This document shows positions 1-7,839 of a stretch of 64,000 nucleotides of DNA, one piece after another. Source of the DNA: G963663525 sp963663525. GTDB lineage: Bacteria > Myxococcota_A > SURF-8 > G963663525. A model generated the notes under the pieces. The model saw only the letters and a program-made list of their open reading frames with translations, did not search any database and was not told the origin of the DNA. The DNA is taken from positions 372,001 to 436,000 of the forward strand of contig CAXXHC010000001.1 of the NCBI GenBank assembly GCA_963663525.2. Direction: 5' to 3'. Position numbers and translations under genes: made by a program. Numbering within the stretch: the first letter of the stretch is position 1; each line of letters starts with the position of its first letter.

Positions 1-854
1 AGCTGCCGCAATCCCTTGAGCGCCATGGACGCCTGGGCGGGCAACCAGCGGCGTTCGGGGTCGGGTACCGAGCGGTCCCGGACCTTCATGTAGGCGTCGA
101 GTACCATCCGCCGCAGTGGAGCCGTCGCCAGCAGACGCACGGCCAGGGGATACAACGGCGTGCTTTGCAGCCGGTTTTCGGCAAACGTGTCCCACATGCG
201 TTTCACCACCGGCAGCCGTTGGCCCCGTTTCGAGGGAAGATGTCCCCGCACGCAGTTCAAGAATTCCTCGGACAGCGCCACCACCGCCCCGCCGCCGAAG
301 GCACGAATCGGCTTGATGGTGTCGAAACTGAAAAACGCCGCATCCGCGAAAAACCCGACCGGACGATCGCGAAACATCGAGCCAGCGGCGTGGGCGGCGT
401 CCTCGACGAAGTACGCATCGGCGTCGGAACATAGCCCGGCAAGCTCCGGGGCGTCGCAGGGATTGCCGAAGATGTCCGCGCCGATCACCGCGAGCGTGCG
501 GGAACTCAACATAGGCTCCAGAGTGCGCGCGGAGATGTTGTAGGTGTCCGGTTCGATGTCGGCGAAGCGCACGGAAAACCCCCGCGCCTCGATGACCGGA
601 ACGAGGGAACGAAGTGTATAAGCAGGCAGAATCACTTCATTTTTACGGTCGTGGGGCAGGCATTGCAGGGCGGCGATCAACGACGCCCGCCCGGATGGAA
701 ACGCCACCGCGCCCTGCAGTTGCAGCCATCGTGCAAACGCCGATTCGAACTCTTTGACCGCAAGGACGTCTTCGGGGTCGTTGCGGAGGATCTTGACCCA
801 TTCCTCCCACGTCGTTTCCACCGAGCGCCTTGAAATCATTCGAGAAGTCGCCAT
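1..854 (-). CDS. DegT/DnrJ/EryC1-family PLP aminotransferase (3' end outside window)
   Basis: An open frame runs from an ATG at 854 leftward off the window edge (284 codons seen). It reads as a sugar-aminotransferase fold: an N-terminal substrate segment with FPSGRASL (about residue 52), the Asp that contacts the PLP ring nitrogen in VEDAAHAAG (about D152), and the lysine for the Schiff base in SFDTIKPIRAFGGG (about K181). Family members move an amino group from glutamate to a keto-sugar nucleotide, or act in lipid A, O-antigen or antibiotic sugar synthesis; the substrate cannot be told here. Codon use matches the GC-rich neighbours. A weak GGGTGGGTGG purine run precedes the ATG. Upstream lies a dispersed repeat rather than a gene, so this may be the first gene of an operon continuing to the left. 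Confidence 0.85.
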   Translation of the reverse strand, partial: MATSRMISRRSVETTWEEWVKILRNDPEDVLAVKEFESAFARWLQLQGAVAFPSGRASLIAALQCLPHDRKNEVILPAYTLRSLVPVIEARGFSVRFADIEPDTYNISARTLEPMLSSRTLAVIGADIFGNPCDAPELAGLCSDADAYFVEDAAHAAGSMFRDRPVGFFADAAFFSFDTIKPIRAFGGGAVVALSEEFLNCVRGHLPSKRGQRLPVVKRMWDTFAENRLQSTPLYPLAVRLLATAPLRRMVLDAYMKVRDRSVPDPERRWLPAQASMALKGLRQ

Positions 855-1009
855 ACCACCCACCCTGAAACGTCCATTCGATTGAAGCTATCGTGAATGT
901 GGGAAACTTGACAAGGAAAAACGCCCGCCTTGGTGGCATTCCGAGTCCGGTCGAACCATTCGCATTCGAACTTTGGAGAAAATCGCGCGACATTGCACGG
1001 AAACGAGCC

Positions 1010-1295
1010 CGCTCCCCCAAACGTGCAAATTGGTGAAAAAACGTGCAGATTCGCAACCACTCGCGTTGCGAGAGAAAATAGCACGTTGTGTGGTTTTTCG
1101 GTCGAAAAACCCTGTTTTTGTAAAGTTTCTTACCACTTTTTTCTCGGGTACCCTCGACTCGTTGCGAGAAAACCGGGGAGGATTTTGCACGGTTTGACGT
1201 GAGTTTGCACGAGTTTTGCGGCATGGATCGAGCATGACGTGAGTTTGCATGAAAATGCACGAGTTTGCAGTATATTCAGTGGATTTTGTGTGAAA
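1010..1295 (+). repeat. TGCACG-rich dispersed repeat, copy 1
   Basis: About 285 bp rich in TGCACG/CGTGCA words, with the internal blocks CCCTCGACTCGTTGCGAGAA and GTGAAAATGCACGA-like segments. The same order of blocks is found inverted at 57905-58200 and, with its first half deleted, at 23570-23750. No convincing reading frame. The rest of 855-1440 holds no gene that I can support. Confidence 0.75.
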
Positions 1296-1442
1296 AATCT
1301 CGTTGGAGCAGAAAGGAGGTCGGACAGGTACAGCCTTTTCTATGGAAGCCTGAAAGGGATTGTTCGACGCCGGAGATTATATGGCACCCATGATTGGATG
1401 CCTGTTTGTCCCGGACACCCGCCAATGGTTTTTAAGAATTAC

Positions 1443-1479
1443 ATGGGTGGCATGGGCGAAGCGAAGCTTGCCCATGTGT
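1443..1479 (+). repeat. REP hairpin, left flank of RAYT
   Basis: GGTGGCATGGGC followed by a short loop and GCCCATG forms a stem-loop of the REP type. The inverted partner lies at 2061-2096 on the other side of the transposase gene. Related copies are at 2745, 3323, 11768 and 51872. Confidence 0.8.
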
Positions 1480-1505
1480 CTTGAATGGAGTATAAATGGT
1501 TCGTG

Positions 1506-2060
1506 ATGGAAACCTATAAAAGAAAAAATAAACATTTCAACGATCCTGGTCACGCTCATGAATTAACGTTTTCATGTTATCATCATTGGCCTCTTCTAAC
1601 AAAAGATAGACCAAAACAATGGTTTTGCAATGCAGTAAATGAAGCAAGCAAAAAACTGAATTATTCGATATGGGCATATGTAATCATGCCTGACCATGTT
1701 CACTTATTGATATTTCCAAACGAGGAAAAGTATAGTGTTTCACAATTCTTAAAACGTGTGAAACAATCCGTTTCAAGAAAATCGAAAAGCTGGCTTGAAC
1801 TCAACGATAAACTGTGGTTTGAAAAACTTACTATTGTCAAAAATGATGGCAAGAAAGAATTTCGCTTCTGGCAGGCAGGTGGAGGCTACGACCGAAATAT
1901 AAAGAAGGACTCCACACTGTGGAAAGCAATTGAATATATTCATGCAAATCCTGTCAGACGTGATTTGGTTGATGATATTTTGAAATGGAAATGGTCAAGT
2001 GCCTTGGATTATGAAGATAGAGTCGACGGACCAATTGTTGTGGACAAGGTTGTGCCATAG
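1506..2060 (+). CDS. REP-associated tyrosine transposase (IS200-like Y1 family)
   Basis: A 184-residue protein of the Y1_Tnp/RAYT family. These single-strand HUH endonucleases move or maintain REP hairpins and are usually domesticated single-copy genes. The HUH metal motif is visible as YVIMPDHVHLLI (H64-V-H66), and FWQAGGGYDRNI holds a candidate nucleophile (Y129). The C-terminal block AIEYIHANPVRR...WKWSSA is typical of the family. It is flanked by inverted REP hairpins at 1443-1479 and 2061-2096, the classic REPtron layout. The start is uncertain: an in-frame ATG at 1485 would add seven residues, but family proteins usually begin at the YKRKNxHFNDP stretch. Its composition is far more AT-rich than the flanking genes, which suggests acquisition. 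Confidence 0.85.
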   Translation: METYKRKNKHFNDPGHAHELTFSCYHHWPLLTKDRPKQWFCNAVNEASKKLNYSIWAYVIMPDHVHLLIFPNEEKYSVSQFLKRVKQSVSRKSKSWLELNDKLWFEKLTIVKNDGKKEFRFWQAGGGYDRNIKKDSTLWKAIEYIHANPVRRDLVDDILKWKWSSALDYEDRVDGPIVVDKVVP

Positions 2061-2096
2061 CACATGGGCAACCTGCGGTTGGCCCATGCCACCCAC
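2061..2096 (-). repeat. REP hairpin, right flank of RAYT
   Basis: CATGGGCAACCTGCGGTTGG then CCCATGCCACC: a REP stem-loop in inverse orientation to the copy at 1443, beginning immediately after the transposase stop codon. Confidence 0.8.
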
Positions 2097-2177
2097 TGAT
2101 AGGTTATCATATAGTGGGTTGTCAGGGGCACCCGGCGCCCGAACGGACTGGGATTCTACAATATAAAGAGAGAACAG

Positions 2178-2714
2178 ATGAAAAGCATTCTATATATCAT
2201 AATAATCACAGTTGTTATCGTTGTCAGTAATATACAAGTATTTTCTGAAGAAAATCACCACTCAACAGTTACTGACTTGCAAAAAACTATTGACCAATAT
2301 AGGGGAACAATAGATGGAACAAAGAGAAGGGAAATATGGAAAGAAGTTGTTAAGCAAGTTCAGTATCTTACATTGAAACGTGATAAAAACTTACTAGAAC
2401 TTTTAAAAAGAAATTTTGATCTCAAATCCCCCCGATTATCGTTATGTGGAATACAATGTTCCATACAGTATATAGCAATGGCAGCATATGGCCAGGATGC
2501 TATTGATGCAATTGTAGAAATTATAAATGATAAGACAAAATTTTTTCATCCAGATGCTGCATTTACTGTTGGTTTGATTCTTGGGAGAGAAGGATTAGAA
2601 GATTTTTGTTCTAAAGAAGTGAAAAATCTTAAAAAAGATTATTGTATTCAAGGCTATATTTCGGAAATAAATGCCCCAGGAATAGACAAACTCCTTAAAG
2701 AATACGACGGGTGA
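2178..2714 (+). CDS. AT-rich secreted hypothetical protein
   Basis: A 178-residue protein preceded by AGAGAGAACAG. The first 24 residues form a hydrophobic signal peptide (KSILYIIIITVVIVVSNIQVFSEE), so it is probably exported to the periplasm or beyond. The mature part is mostly helical with scattered charged residues and four cysteines (one CGIQC pair). The segment GQDAIDAIVEIIND...HPDAAFTVGLILGREG resembles a HEAT-like helical pair, but I do not recognise the family. Base composition is strongly AT-rich, like the adjacent transposase and unlike the rest of the window, which points to horizontal transfer. Its last codons and stop lie in the left end of the 578-bp duplicated unit, so the original C-terminus could have differed slightly. 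Confidence 0.65.
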   Translation: MKSILYIIIITVVIVVSNIQVFSEENHHSTVTDLQKTIDQYRGTIDGTKRREIWKEVVKQVQYLTLKRDKNLLELLKRNFDLKSPRLSLCGIQCSIQYIAMAAYGQDAIDAIVEIINDKTKFFHPDAAFTVGLILGREGLEDFCSKEVKNLKKDYCIQGYISEINAPGIDKLLKEYDG

Positions 2715-2744
2715 CCCTGACAAGCCGTGATGTTTGAATCATGA

Positions 2745-2836
2745 ATGGGTGGCATGGGCCAACCGCAGGTTGCCCATGTGCAGGAACAAAAACACGGGCA
2801 AGCTCCGTTTCACTGTCGCTTCGCCCGTGCCACTCC
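2745..2836 (+). repeat. Paired REP hairpins (duplicated unit, copy 1)
   Basis: GGTGGCATGGGCC...GCCCATG, then after a short linker ACGGGCAAGC...GCTTCGCCCGTGCCACT: two REP-like stem-loops in inverse orientation. Recurs at 3323-3414 because of the tandem duplication. Confidence 0.75.
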
Positions 2837-3138
2837 CCCTTGTTCAGGCCACCAGTCCAGAGACCTGCTCCAACGGAGTTACCTGAGCTCTCGAAGGGAC
2901 GTTCGATTACGATAAGCTATCAGTCATGAAAACAAAGCCACAGCCTCCCGAACTCCGTTTCGTAAGATTATGGCACACGTAGTTACCTAAAAATGTCGAA
3001 AAATGGCGGATTCATGCAAGGTGCTCTCTTGAAAATTGGGGGAGTCCTGCCGCGAGGAAGTGGACTTTTGCCGCCAAATGGAGACAATAGACAGGTTCCC
3101 TGCATTTGCGCGGATCACACGAAGGACGGTCGAACATC

Positions 3139-3315
3139 ATGAGCGGCAAAAAGGCGAGCAAAAACAGCGATCCCCCCGGAATCAAAACCGTGGCGCGAAA
3201 CCGGAAGGCCCGGCATTTCTACCACATCGAGCAGAACTACGAGGCGGGTATTGTGCTGCATGGCACCGAAGTGAAAAGCCTGCGACGGGTGACCCTGACA
3301 AGCCGTGATGTTTGA
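3139..3315 (+). pseudogene. Truncated smpB duplicate
   Basis: The first 48 codons are identical to the intact smpB at 3717. The frame then crosses the duplication junction at about 3284 and ends ten codons later in unrelated sequence (58 residues in all). The fragment keeps part of the beta-barrel but lacks the rest of the tmRNA-binding surface and the C-terminal tail that enters the mRNA channel. It should be non-functional as SmpB, though it keeps its own ribosome-binding region and may still be translated. Confidence 0.85.
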
Positions 3316-3322
3316 ATCATGA

Positions 3323-3414
3323 ATGGGTGGCATGGGCCAACCGCAGGTTGCCCATGTGCAGGAACAAAAACACGGGCAAGCTCCGTTTCACTGTCGCTTC
3401 GCCCGTGCCACTCC
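3323..3414 (+). repeat. Paired REP hairpins (duplicated unit, copy 2)
   Basis: Identical to 2745-2836, displaced by 578 bp. Confidence 0.75.
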
Positions 3415-3716
3415 CCCTTGTTCAGGCCACCAGTCCAGAGACCTGCTCCAACGGAGTTACCTGAGCTCTCGAAGGGACGTTCGATTACGATAAGCTATCA
3501 GTCATGAAAACAAAGCCACAGCCTCCCGAACTCCGTTTCGTAAGATTATGGCACACGTAGTTACCTAAAAATGTCGAAAAATGGCGGATTCATGCAAGGT
3601 GCTCTCTTGAAAATTGGGGGAGTCCTGCCGCGAGGAAGTGGACTTTTGCCGCCAAATGGAGACAATAGACAGGTTCCCTGCATTTGCGCGGATCACACGA
3701 AGGACGGTCGAACATC

Positions 3717-4208
3717 ATGAGCGGCAAAAAGGCGAGCAAAAACAGCGATCCCCCCGGAATCAAAACCGTGGCGCGAAACCGGAAGGCCCGGCATTTCTAC
3801 CACATCGAGCAGAACTACGAGGCGGGTATTGTGCTGCATGGCACCGAAGTGAAAAGCCTGCGGGCCGGGCGCGTGAGTCTCGTGGATTCCTTCGCCAAAA
3901 TCAGGCGCGGCGAGCTGTGGATGATCGGCGTCCACATCGATGAATACGAGCAGGGCAACCGCTGGAACCACGAACCCACGCGGGAACGCAAGCTGCTGAT
4001 GCACGGCCAGGAAATCCGCAGGCTGGAGAAAAAAGTCAACGAGCGCGGCTACACGCTGATCGTGCTGTCGATCTATTTCAAGCACGGAAAAGCCAAAGTG
4101 GACGTCGGCCTGGCGCGCGGCAAGAAAATGTTCGACCGGCGCGAAGACATCAAGCAGCGGGATTCAGACCGCGACATCCGGCGGCGACTGAAACGAGATT
4201 ATCAGTAA
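3717..4208 (+). CDS. smpB: SsrA-binding protein SmpB
   Basis: A 163-residue protein with the full SmpB family pattern: KTVARNRKARHFYHIEQNYEAG, VLHGTEVKSLRAGRVSL, the HNEPTRERKLL-like block (here WNHEPTRERKLLMH), and the basic tail DRRDIKQRDSDRDIRRR. SmpB binds tmRNA and delivers it to ribosomes stalled on truncated mRNA, so that trans-translation can tag the nascent chain and free the ribosome. The start is the ATG at 3717, preceded by GAAGGACGG. Length is normal for the family. The gene is convergent with bioB (2 bp between the stops). I see no ssrA gene in the window. The upstream 578 bp, including the first 48 codons, is present twice. Confidence 0.96.
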   Translation: MSGKKASKNSDPPGIKTVARNRKARHFYHIEQNYEAGIVLHGTEVKSLRAGRVSLVDSFAKIRRGELWMIGVHIDEYEQGNRWNHEPTRERKLLMHGQEIRRLEKKVNERGYTLIVLSIYFKHGKAKVDVGLARGKKMFDRREDIKQRDSDRDIRRRLKRDYQ

Positions 4209-4210
4209 AT

Positions 4211-5167
4211 TCAAGCGGTTGCGTCTGTTTCCGGCTCCAGTTCAAGATCCCGGAGCATCTGCAGATCGTCGTCCAGGTTCCGGCCCTTCGTGGTCAGGTA
4301 ATTCCCCACCATTATGCCGTTGGCTCCGGCCATGAAAATCCAGGACTGCAGCTCCCGCAGGTTGTATTCCCGTCCTCCGGCGACGCGGATTTCCTTGTCC
4401 GGCATCATCAGCCGCGCCACGGCGATGGCTTTCAGCGCCTCCATGGGCGTGAGGGCTTGGAGCCCTTCCAGCGGGGTGCCGTCAATGGGTACCAAGAAGT
4501 TCAGCGGCACGCTATCCACATCGAGATCCCGAATGGTTTCCAATAGTTCCACGCGCTGCTCGGCGCTTTCTCCCAGGCCGAAAATCCCCCCGCAGCAGAC
4601 CGACAACCCGGCGGCCTTGGCGTGCTCCACCGTGTCGAGGGCGCGTTCGTAGGGATGAGTGGTGCAGATCTTCGGGAAATGACTGCGGGCGGTTTCGAGG
4701 TTGTGGTGGAAGCGTTCGAGGCCGGAACGGTGCAGGAAGGCCAGCTCTTCCCGGTCGAGCATTCCCAGCGAGGCGCAGGGAAGCACGGAACCTATTTCGT
4801 GAATGTGGGAGATGGCACGGGCCAGCGTGTCGAGGTCGCGGCCCCGATGCACCGCCGTTCCCGAGGTGACGAGTCCCAGCCTCCGGGCCTGGCTTCGATG
4901 GGCGCTTTCGGCGGCCTCGACCATGGTTTCCTCATCCACCAGTGGCCAGTGCTCGATGGCGGCATGGCTGCGGGACGACTGGGCGCAGAAGGCGCAATTC
5001 TCCCCGCAACCGCCGCAACGCGCGTTGAGAATGGCGCACAACTGCACGCGCGAGCCGAAATGTGCTTCCCGCAGACGATTGGCGCGGGCCAGCAGGTCGA
5101 GGGCGTCGGCGCCGCTGTCGTGGATGCGTTCGAGGGCTTCCTGGGTCGAAATACCGTGTCGATTCAT
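4211..5167 (-). CDS. bioB: Biotin synthase
   Basis: A 318-residue radical SAM enzyme that inserts sulfur into dethiobiotin, the last step of biotin synthesis. The SAM-cluster motif C54-GEN-C58-AF-C61 is present, followed by the conserved CAQSSRSH, the GLVTSGTAV-type strand, CCGGIFGLGE and the C-terminal VGNYLTTKGR block. Length and order are typical. It stands alone: no other bio genes are nearby, and the next gene upstream (ogt) is about 500 bp away and separated by repeats. A good sigma70-like promoter lies 51-79 bases before the start codon. I saw no clear BirA operator. Confidence 0.96.
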   Translation of the reverse strand: MNRHGISTQEALERIHDSGADALDLLARANRLREAHFGSRVQLCAILNARCGGCGENCAFCAQSSRSHAAIEHWPLVDEETMVEAAESAHRSQARRLGLVTSGTAVHRGRDLDTLARAISHIHEIGSVLPCASLGMLDREELAFLHRSGLERFHHNLETARSHFPKICTTHPYERALDTVEHAKAAGLSVCCGGIFGLGESAEQRVELLETIRDLDVDSVPLNFLVPIDGTPLEGLQALTPMEALKAIAVARLMMPDKEIRVAGGREYNLRELQSWIFMAGANGIMVGNYLTTKGRNLDDDLQMLRDLELEPETDATA

Positions 5168-5217
5168 AGGGGTTCCGTGAGCAGAGGGTTGGGTTCTCGA
5201 CGTTCGCGCTTTTCGGA

Positions 5218-5246
5218 CTTTTAGCGCGTTAGGGGGATGGTGTCAA
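5218..5246 (-). promoter_or_regulatory. Predicted sigma70-type promoter of bioB
   Basis: On the minus strand TTGACA (5241-5246) is followed after 17 bp by TAAAAG (5218-5223), giving a predicted start near 5211 and a leader of about 44 nt to the bioB ATG. This is motif-based only. Confidence 0.5.
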
Positions 5247-5328
5247 TGACGGGAAACGTCTGCGAATTTCCCAATTTCCAGAAAGGAATTGGAATAAATC
5301 CGCTATTTTCGCGGCATTTTTAAAACTA

Positions 5329-5422
5329 CGTGTGCCATAGTCTTACGCGCGAAGCGCGGAAGGCTGTGTTTTCCATGGGTTGCACAGCCTCCCGGACCTG
5401 AAGGTCCGTGAGACTATGGCAC
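5329..5422. repeat. Long imperfect palindrome (GTGTGCCATAGTCT...AGACTATGGCACAC)
   Basis: The outer arms GTGTGCCATAGTCT and AGACTATGGCACAC are perfect inverted repeats about 65 bp apart. Inside are the smaller stems CGCGCGAAGCGCG and GGACCTGAAGGTCC. A diverged half copy (GTAAGATTATGGCACACGTAG) lies near 2964-2983 and in its duplicate 578 bp later. Confidence 0.75.
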
Positions 5423-5428
5423 ACTTTT

Positions 5429-5530
5429 CGTTGGAGCAAGTCTCCTGACTTGCTCCACAGGTTCATGCCGTCGGGTTGGAAACCCGACGAGAAACGAATG
5501 GTTCAGGTCGGGAGACCTGAACCAACGGAA
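5429..5530. repeat. Three consecutive small hairpins
   Basis: TGGAGCAAGTCTCCTGACTTG with CTCCA, then CGTCGGGTTGGAAACCCGACG (shown in parts), then GGTTCAGGTC...GACCTGAACC. The last two motifs recur at 44608-44665. The remaining DNA to 5665 holds a degenerate copy of the TCGGGTGA palindrome and no gene. Confidence 0.65.
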
Positions 5531-5665
5531 GGGTAGGTCGAGTGATTTTCACCCGAAATTTTCGAGAACAGCCCTTTTTCTCGGGTAAAACAATTACCTG
5601 ACAAATATGTGTAATTCCAAGATGTTACAGTGTTTATCGACTTTTTTGCCACTGGACCGCTCGTG

Positions 5666-6196
5666 TCAGTGTCGGCGTAGCTTTTCGCCTGTGACCTTCC
5701 AGCCTTCCAGGCGCAACAGCCGGATTTTATGGCGGATTCCTCCGCTGAATCCGCCCAACCGATGGTTCGCGCCCACGACCCGGTGACAGGGCACGAACAG
5801 TGGCAGCGGATTGGCTCCGGCGGCGCCGCCGACGGGTCGGGCGGAACGGCAGCCGATGCGGCGGGCGATCTCGCCGTAGGTCTGCACCTCTCCGAAGGGG
5901 ATTTTTTTCAGTGATTTCCAGACGTTGCGTTGAAATTCGGTGCCTTGAGGCTGACAGGAGAAGGGAAGCGGACCGGGATTGCGGCCCTCGTGGTAGGTTT
6001 CGAGCCAGCCCAGTAGACTTTCGGGAAAAGGCGCTTGTTCCACGCGTGCATCGGGATACGCCATGCGAACCGCTTTGGAAAAGGTTTCAAGGGTTTGCGT
6101 CAGAGAGGACGCCAGCAGCGTATCTTCCCGCCAGCACACGATAATTTTCCCTGCGTTCGAGCTCCACAACGCTACGTGAAAAAGGGGAGTGGCCAC
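5666..6196 (-). CDS. ogt: Methylated-DNA--[protein]-cysteine S-methyltransferase
   Basis: A 176-residue suicide repair protein that removes methyl or alkyl groups from O6 of guanine by transfer to its own cysteine. The active site LFVPCHRVVG is visible (C137), with the DNA-binding helix ...FGEVQTYGEIARRIG and the downstream GGFSGGIRHKIRLLRLEG. The N-terminal ribonuclease-H-like domain is present, as in Ogt, with no AraC/Ada domain. The start is a GTG at 6196 with AAAGGCAGG eight bases upstream. It lies 25 bp after the lipoprotein gene on the same strand and could be co-transcribed with it. Confidence 0.93.
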   Translation of the reverse strand: MATPLFHVALWSSNAGKIIVCWREDTLLASSLTQTLETFSKAVRMAYPDARVEQAPFPESLLGWLETYHEGRNPGPLPFSCQPQGTEFQRNVWKSLKKIPFGEVQTYGEIARRIGCRSARPVGGAAGANPLPLFVPCHRVVGANHRLGGFSGGIRHKIRLLRLEGWKVTGEKLRRH

Positions 6197-6221
6197 GTAC
6201 CTGCCTTTCTCGTCGCGGGGA

Positions 6222-7292
6222 CTATTCCTCTGGGTTGTCGGGGTCGGAGCCCTTGAACATTTTAATGTAGTCCAGTCCGATGGCGTAGCCCTGCGAAGTG
6301 GCGGTTTTTCCGGATACCCTGAGATGCAGCAGGTGTTCGCCTTCTTCCAGGCATATCATTTCATACTCAATGGGGCCGACGATTTCGGCGTCGTTCGTGC
6401 CGAACAGGTTCCTGTGCAGGCTGATCGTGTCGTCTTTGGGCTGCGACGAATCTTTGTGCGAAAGCGGCTGCTGGTAATCGTCGATATACACCTGCACCTC
6501 GCCGAAGTTCAGCGAGCCGACGTATTCGAAGGCGAGAATGTAGTAATACGTGAAGTCCACGTCGATTTTGAACACGAGTTCAAGGGGTTCCGTCGCGGTG
6601 GCGTAGTCGTCGGGCGTGATGTCGAGCTTGGCGTATTCGCCGATGGCGATGTTGTTCGACGTCACCCGCACGGCCTTGCCGATGGGGTTGGACTGCGCCT
6701 GCATGAACACCGTCTCTTCGGTGGCGTTCGAATCGTACACCCGGTCGATATGGCCGACGAGTTCCGGATCGTATTCGCAGGTCGTGGGTAGGTCTTCGAT
6801 CATTTCTTCCTCTTTTTCCGCCTCGTCCACGTCGTCGTCATCGCCGTCGGAGGGATCGGAGCAAAGGCAGCAGTCGAGAGACTGGTCCACGATCATTGCG
6901 TAGCCCGCTTCGGTCTTGCACAGGTCGGCGCAATCGACCGACATCCAGCCCTGCGTGGCGTCGCAGACCTTGACCGCCTCGTAGCCTTCGATGCATTGGG
7001 CTTCTCCGGCGTTCGCTGCCGTGCAGACGTCGCCGCTGGGCTCTCCACAGGAACAGCAATCCAGTTCCGCCGTGGAAATCAGCGTTTTGAAACTGCTGCA
7101 TCCTTTGGAACAGGTCATGCCTTCCCACTCGTCGTTGATGCAGACTTCGATTTCGTAGGGCGGAGAGGCGCACTGGATTTCTCCCGCCCGGCAGTTTTCA
7201 CTTTCCCCGTTGGAGGAAGAGTCGTCGCAGGCGATTCCGATGGCTACCGTCACGGCAGCGATGAAAAAGGCGATCCATATCCGATTCCACAT
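6222..7292 (-). CDS. Cysteine-rich lipoprotein with C-terminal jelly-roll-like domain
   Basis: A 356-residue predicted lipoprotein. The ATG at 7292 has AAAAGGAAAAAAC upstream. A signal peptide ends in the lipobox IGIAC (C about 22). The mature protein has two cysteine-rich modules (about residues 34-145, each C...C..PPYE.EVC...W.GMTCSKGC-like), then an acidic linker (DGDDDDVDEAEKEEE), then a domain of about 155 residues from CEYDPELVG. That domain ends in EGEHLLHLRVSGKTATSQGY followed by IGLDYIKM, which resembles the last strands of galactose-binding or CBM-like beta sandwiches. The same domain ends the next upstream gene (7840-9225), so the two are paralogues in this region. Probable cell-surface or periplasmic anchoring; ligand unknown. 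Confidence 0.7.
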   Translation of the reverse strand: MWNRIWIAFFIAAVTVAIGIACDDSSSNGESENCRAGEIQCASPPYEIEVCINDEWEGMTCSKGCSSFKTLISTAELDCCSCGEPSGDVCTAANAGEAQCIEGYEAVKVCDATQGWMSVDCADLCKTEAGYAMIVDQSLDCCLCSDPSDGDDDDVDEAEKEEEMIEDLPTTCEYDPELVGHIDRVYDSNATEETVFMQAQSNPIGKAVRVTSNNIAIGEYAKLDITPDDYATATEPLELVFKIDVDFTYYYILAFEYVGSLNFGEVQVYIDDYQQPLSHKDSSQPKDDTISLHRNLFGTNDAEIVGPIEYEMICLEEGEHLLHLRVSGKTATSQGYAIGLDYIKMFKGSDPDNPEE

Positions 7293-7507
7293 GTTTTTTC
7301 CTTTTCGCGATACCACTGGGTTCCCCCGTTTCACGATGGCTCCACGGATAGGACGAAACGAAAACGATCGTTTCCACGATCTTTTCGCGGCTCGACCTTC
7401 CCCATACCCGCAAATTTCGTTCACGATTGTATCAAAGTACGCAATTTCCGTCCATTGCAGGCAAAAAATGCCACTATTTCGAAGGTTTGATTCTATCCAT
7501 CCGGCAT

Positions 7508-7690
7508 CTAACCCGCATTATTCATGAAGAATCTACTGTGACTTGAAAATCCTCGATCTTTCACTCGTTTCCCGATTTTCATCCTCGACAGACTGTAAAG
7601 TATGCCTGCGGGTGAAAATCGGTCCAACTTCATGAAATATCTTCGGTTTTCTGCGTCTCGCTACGATCCTCATGAATAATGCGGGCTAAA
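7508..7690. mobile_element. MITE-like element with CCGCATTATTCATGA ends, copy A
   Basis: About 180 bp bounded by TAACCCGCATTATTCATGA and its near-exact inverse TCATGAATAATGCGGGCTAA. A nearly identical copy lies at 48348-48516, and its left tip lies at 44789-44800 on the other side of the IS91-like element. No coding capacity. The interior includes GACAGACTGTAAAGTATGCC and a CTTCATGAAAT stretch. Confidence 0.8.
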
Positions 7691-7726
7691 ACATGCCGGA
7701 TGCTTACCGAGCAAAATCATCTACGC

Positions 7727-7822
7727 TCATCCCGAGTAGGCGACGTAAGTCGCCGTATCGAGGGACCCTTCGATATAATTTCGCTTCGCGAAATCACTCA
7801 GGGTGAGCGACAAGAAACCTTC
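7727..7822. repeat. Palindromic repeat (GCTCATCCCGAGT...ACTCAGGGTGAGC)
   Basis: The outer arms pair, and the interior holds GTATCGAGGG, TTCGATAT and TTCGCTTCGCGAA. A related element with the same order of parts is at 23797-23893. No gene lies in 7293-7839. Confidence 0.6.
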
Positions 7823-7839
7823 TCAACGTTCGCGACTCG

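Larger units (their letters stand above)
2705..3862. repeat. Exact 578-bp tandem duplication
   Basis: The unit 2705-3284 is repeated at 3283-3862 with a constant offset of 578. The copies share a 2-bp CG at the junction, and I saw no differences between them. The unit holds the last codons of the upstream hypothetical gene, a double REP hairpin, about 200 bp of intergenic DNA and the first 48 codons of smpB. Perfect identity implies a very recent event or an assembly artefact. Confidence 0.9.

Noticed and set aside
643..1260. 205-residue minus-strand frame upstream of and over the aminotransferase start
   Set aside because: It overlaps the aminotransferase in another frame and otherwise covers a dispersed repeat.
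2741..2929. 62-residue open frame in both copies of the 578-bp duplication
   Set aside because: It consists of translated REP hairpins (GWHGPTAGCPCAGTK...) and is not preceded by a ribosome-binding site.
4620..5224. 200-residue plus-strand frame over bioB
   Set aside because: Antisense to an intact biotin synthase; no motifs.
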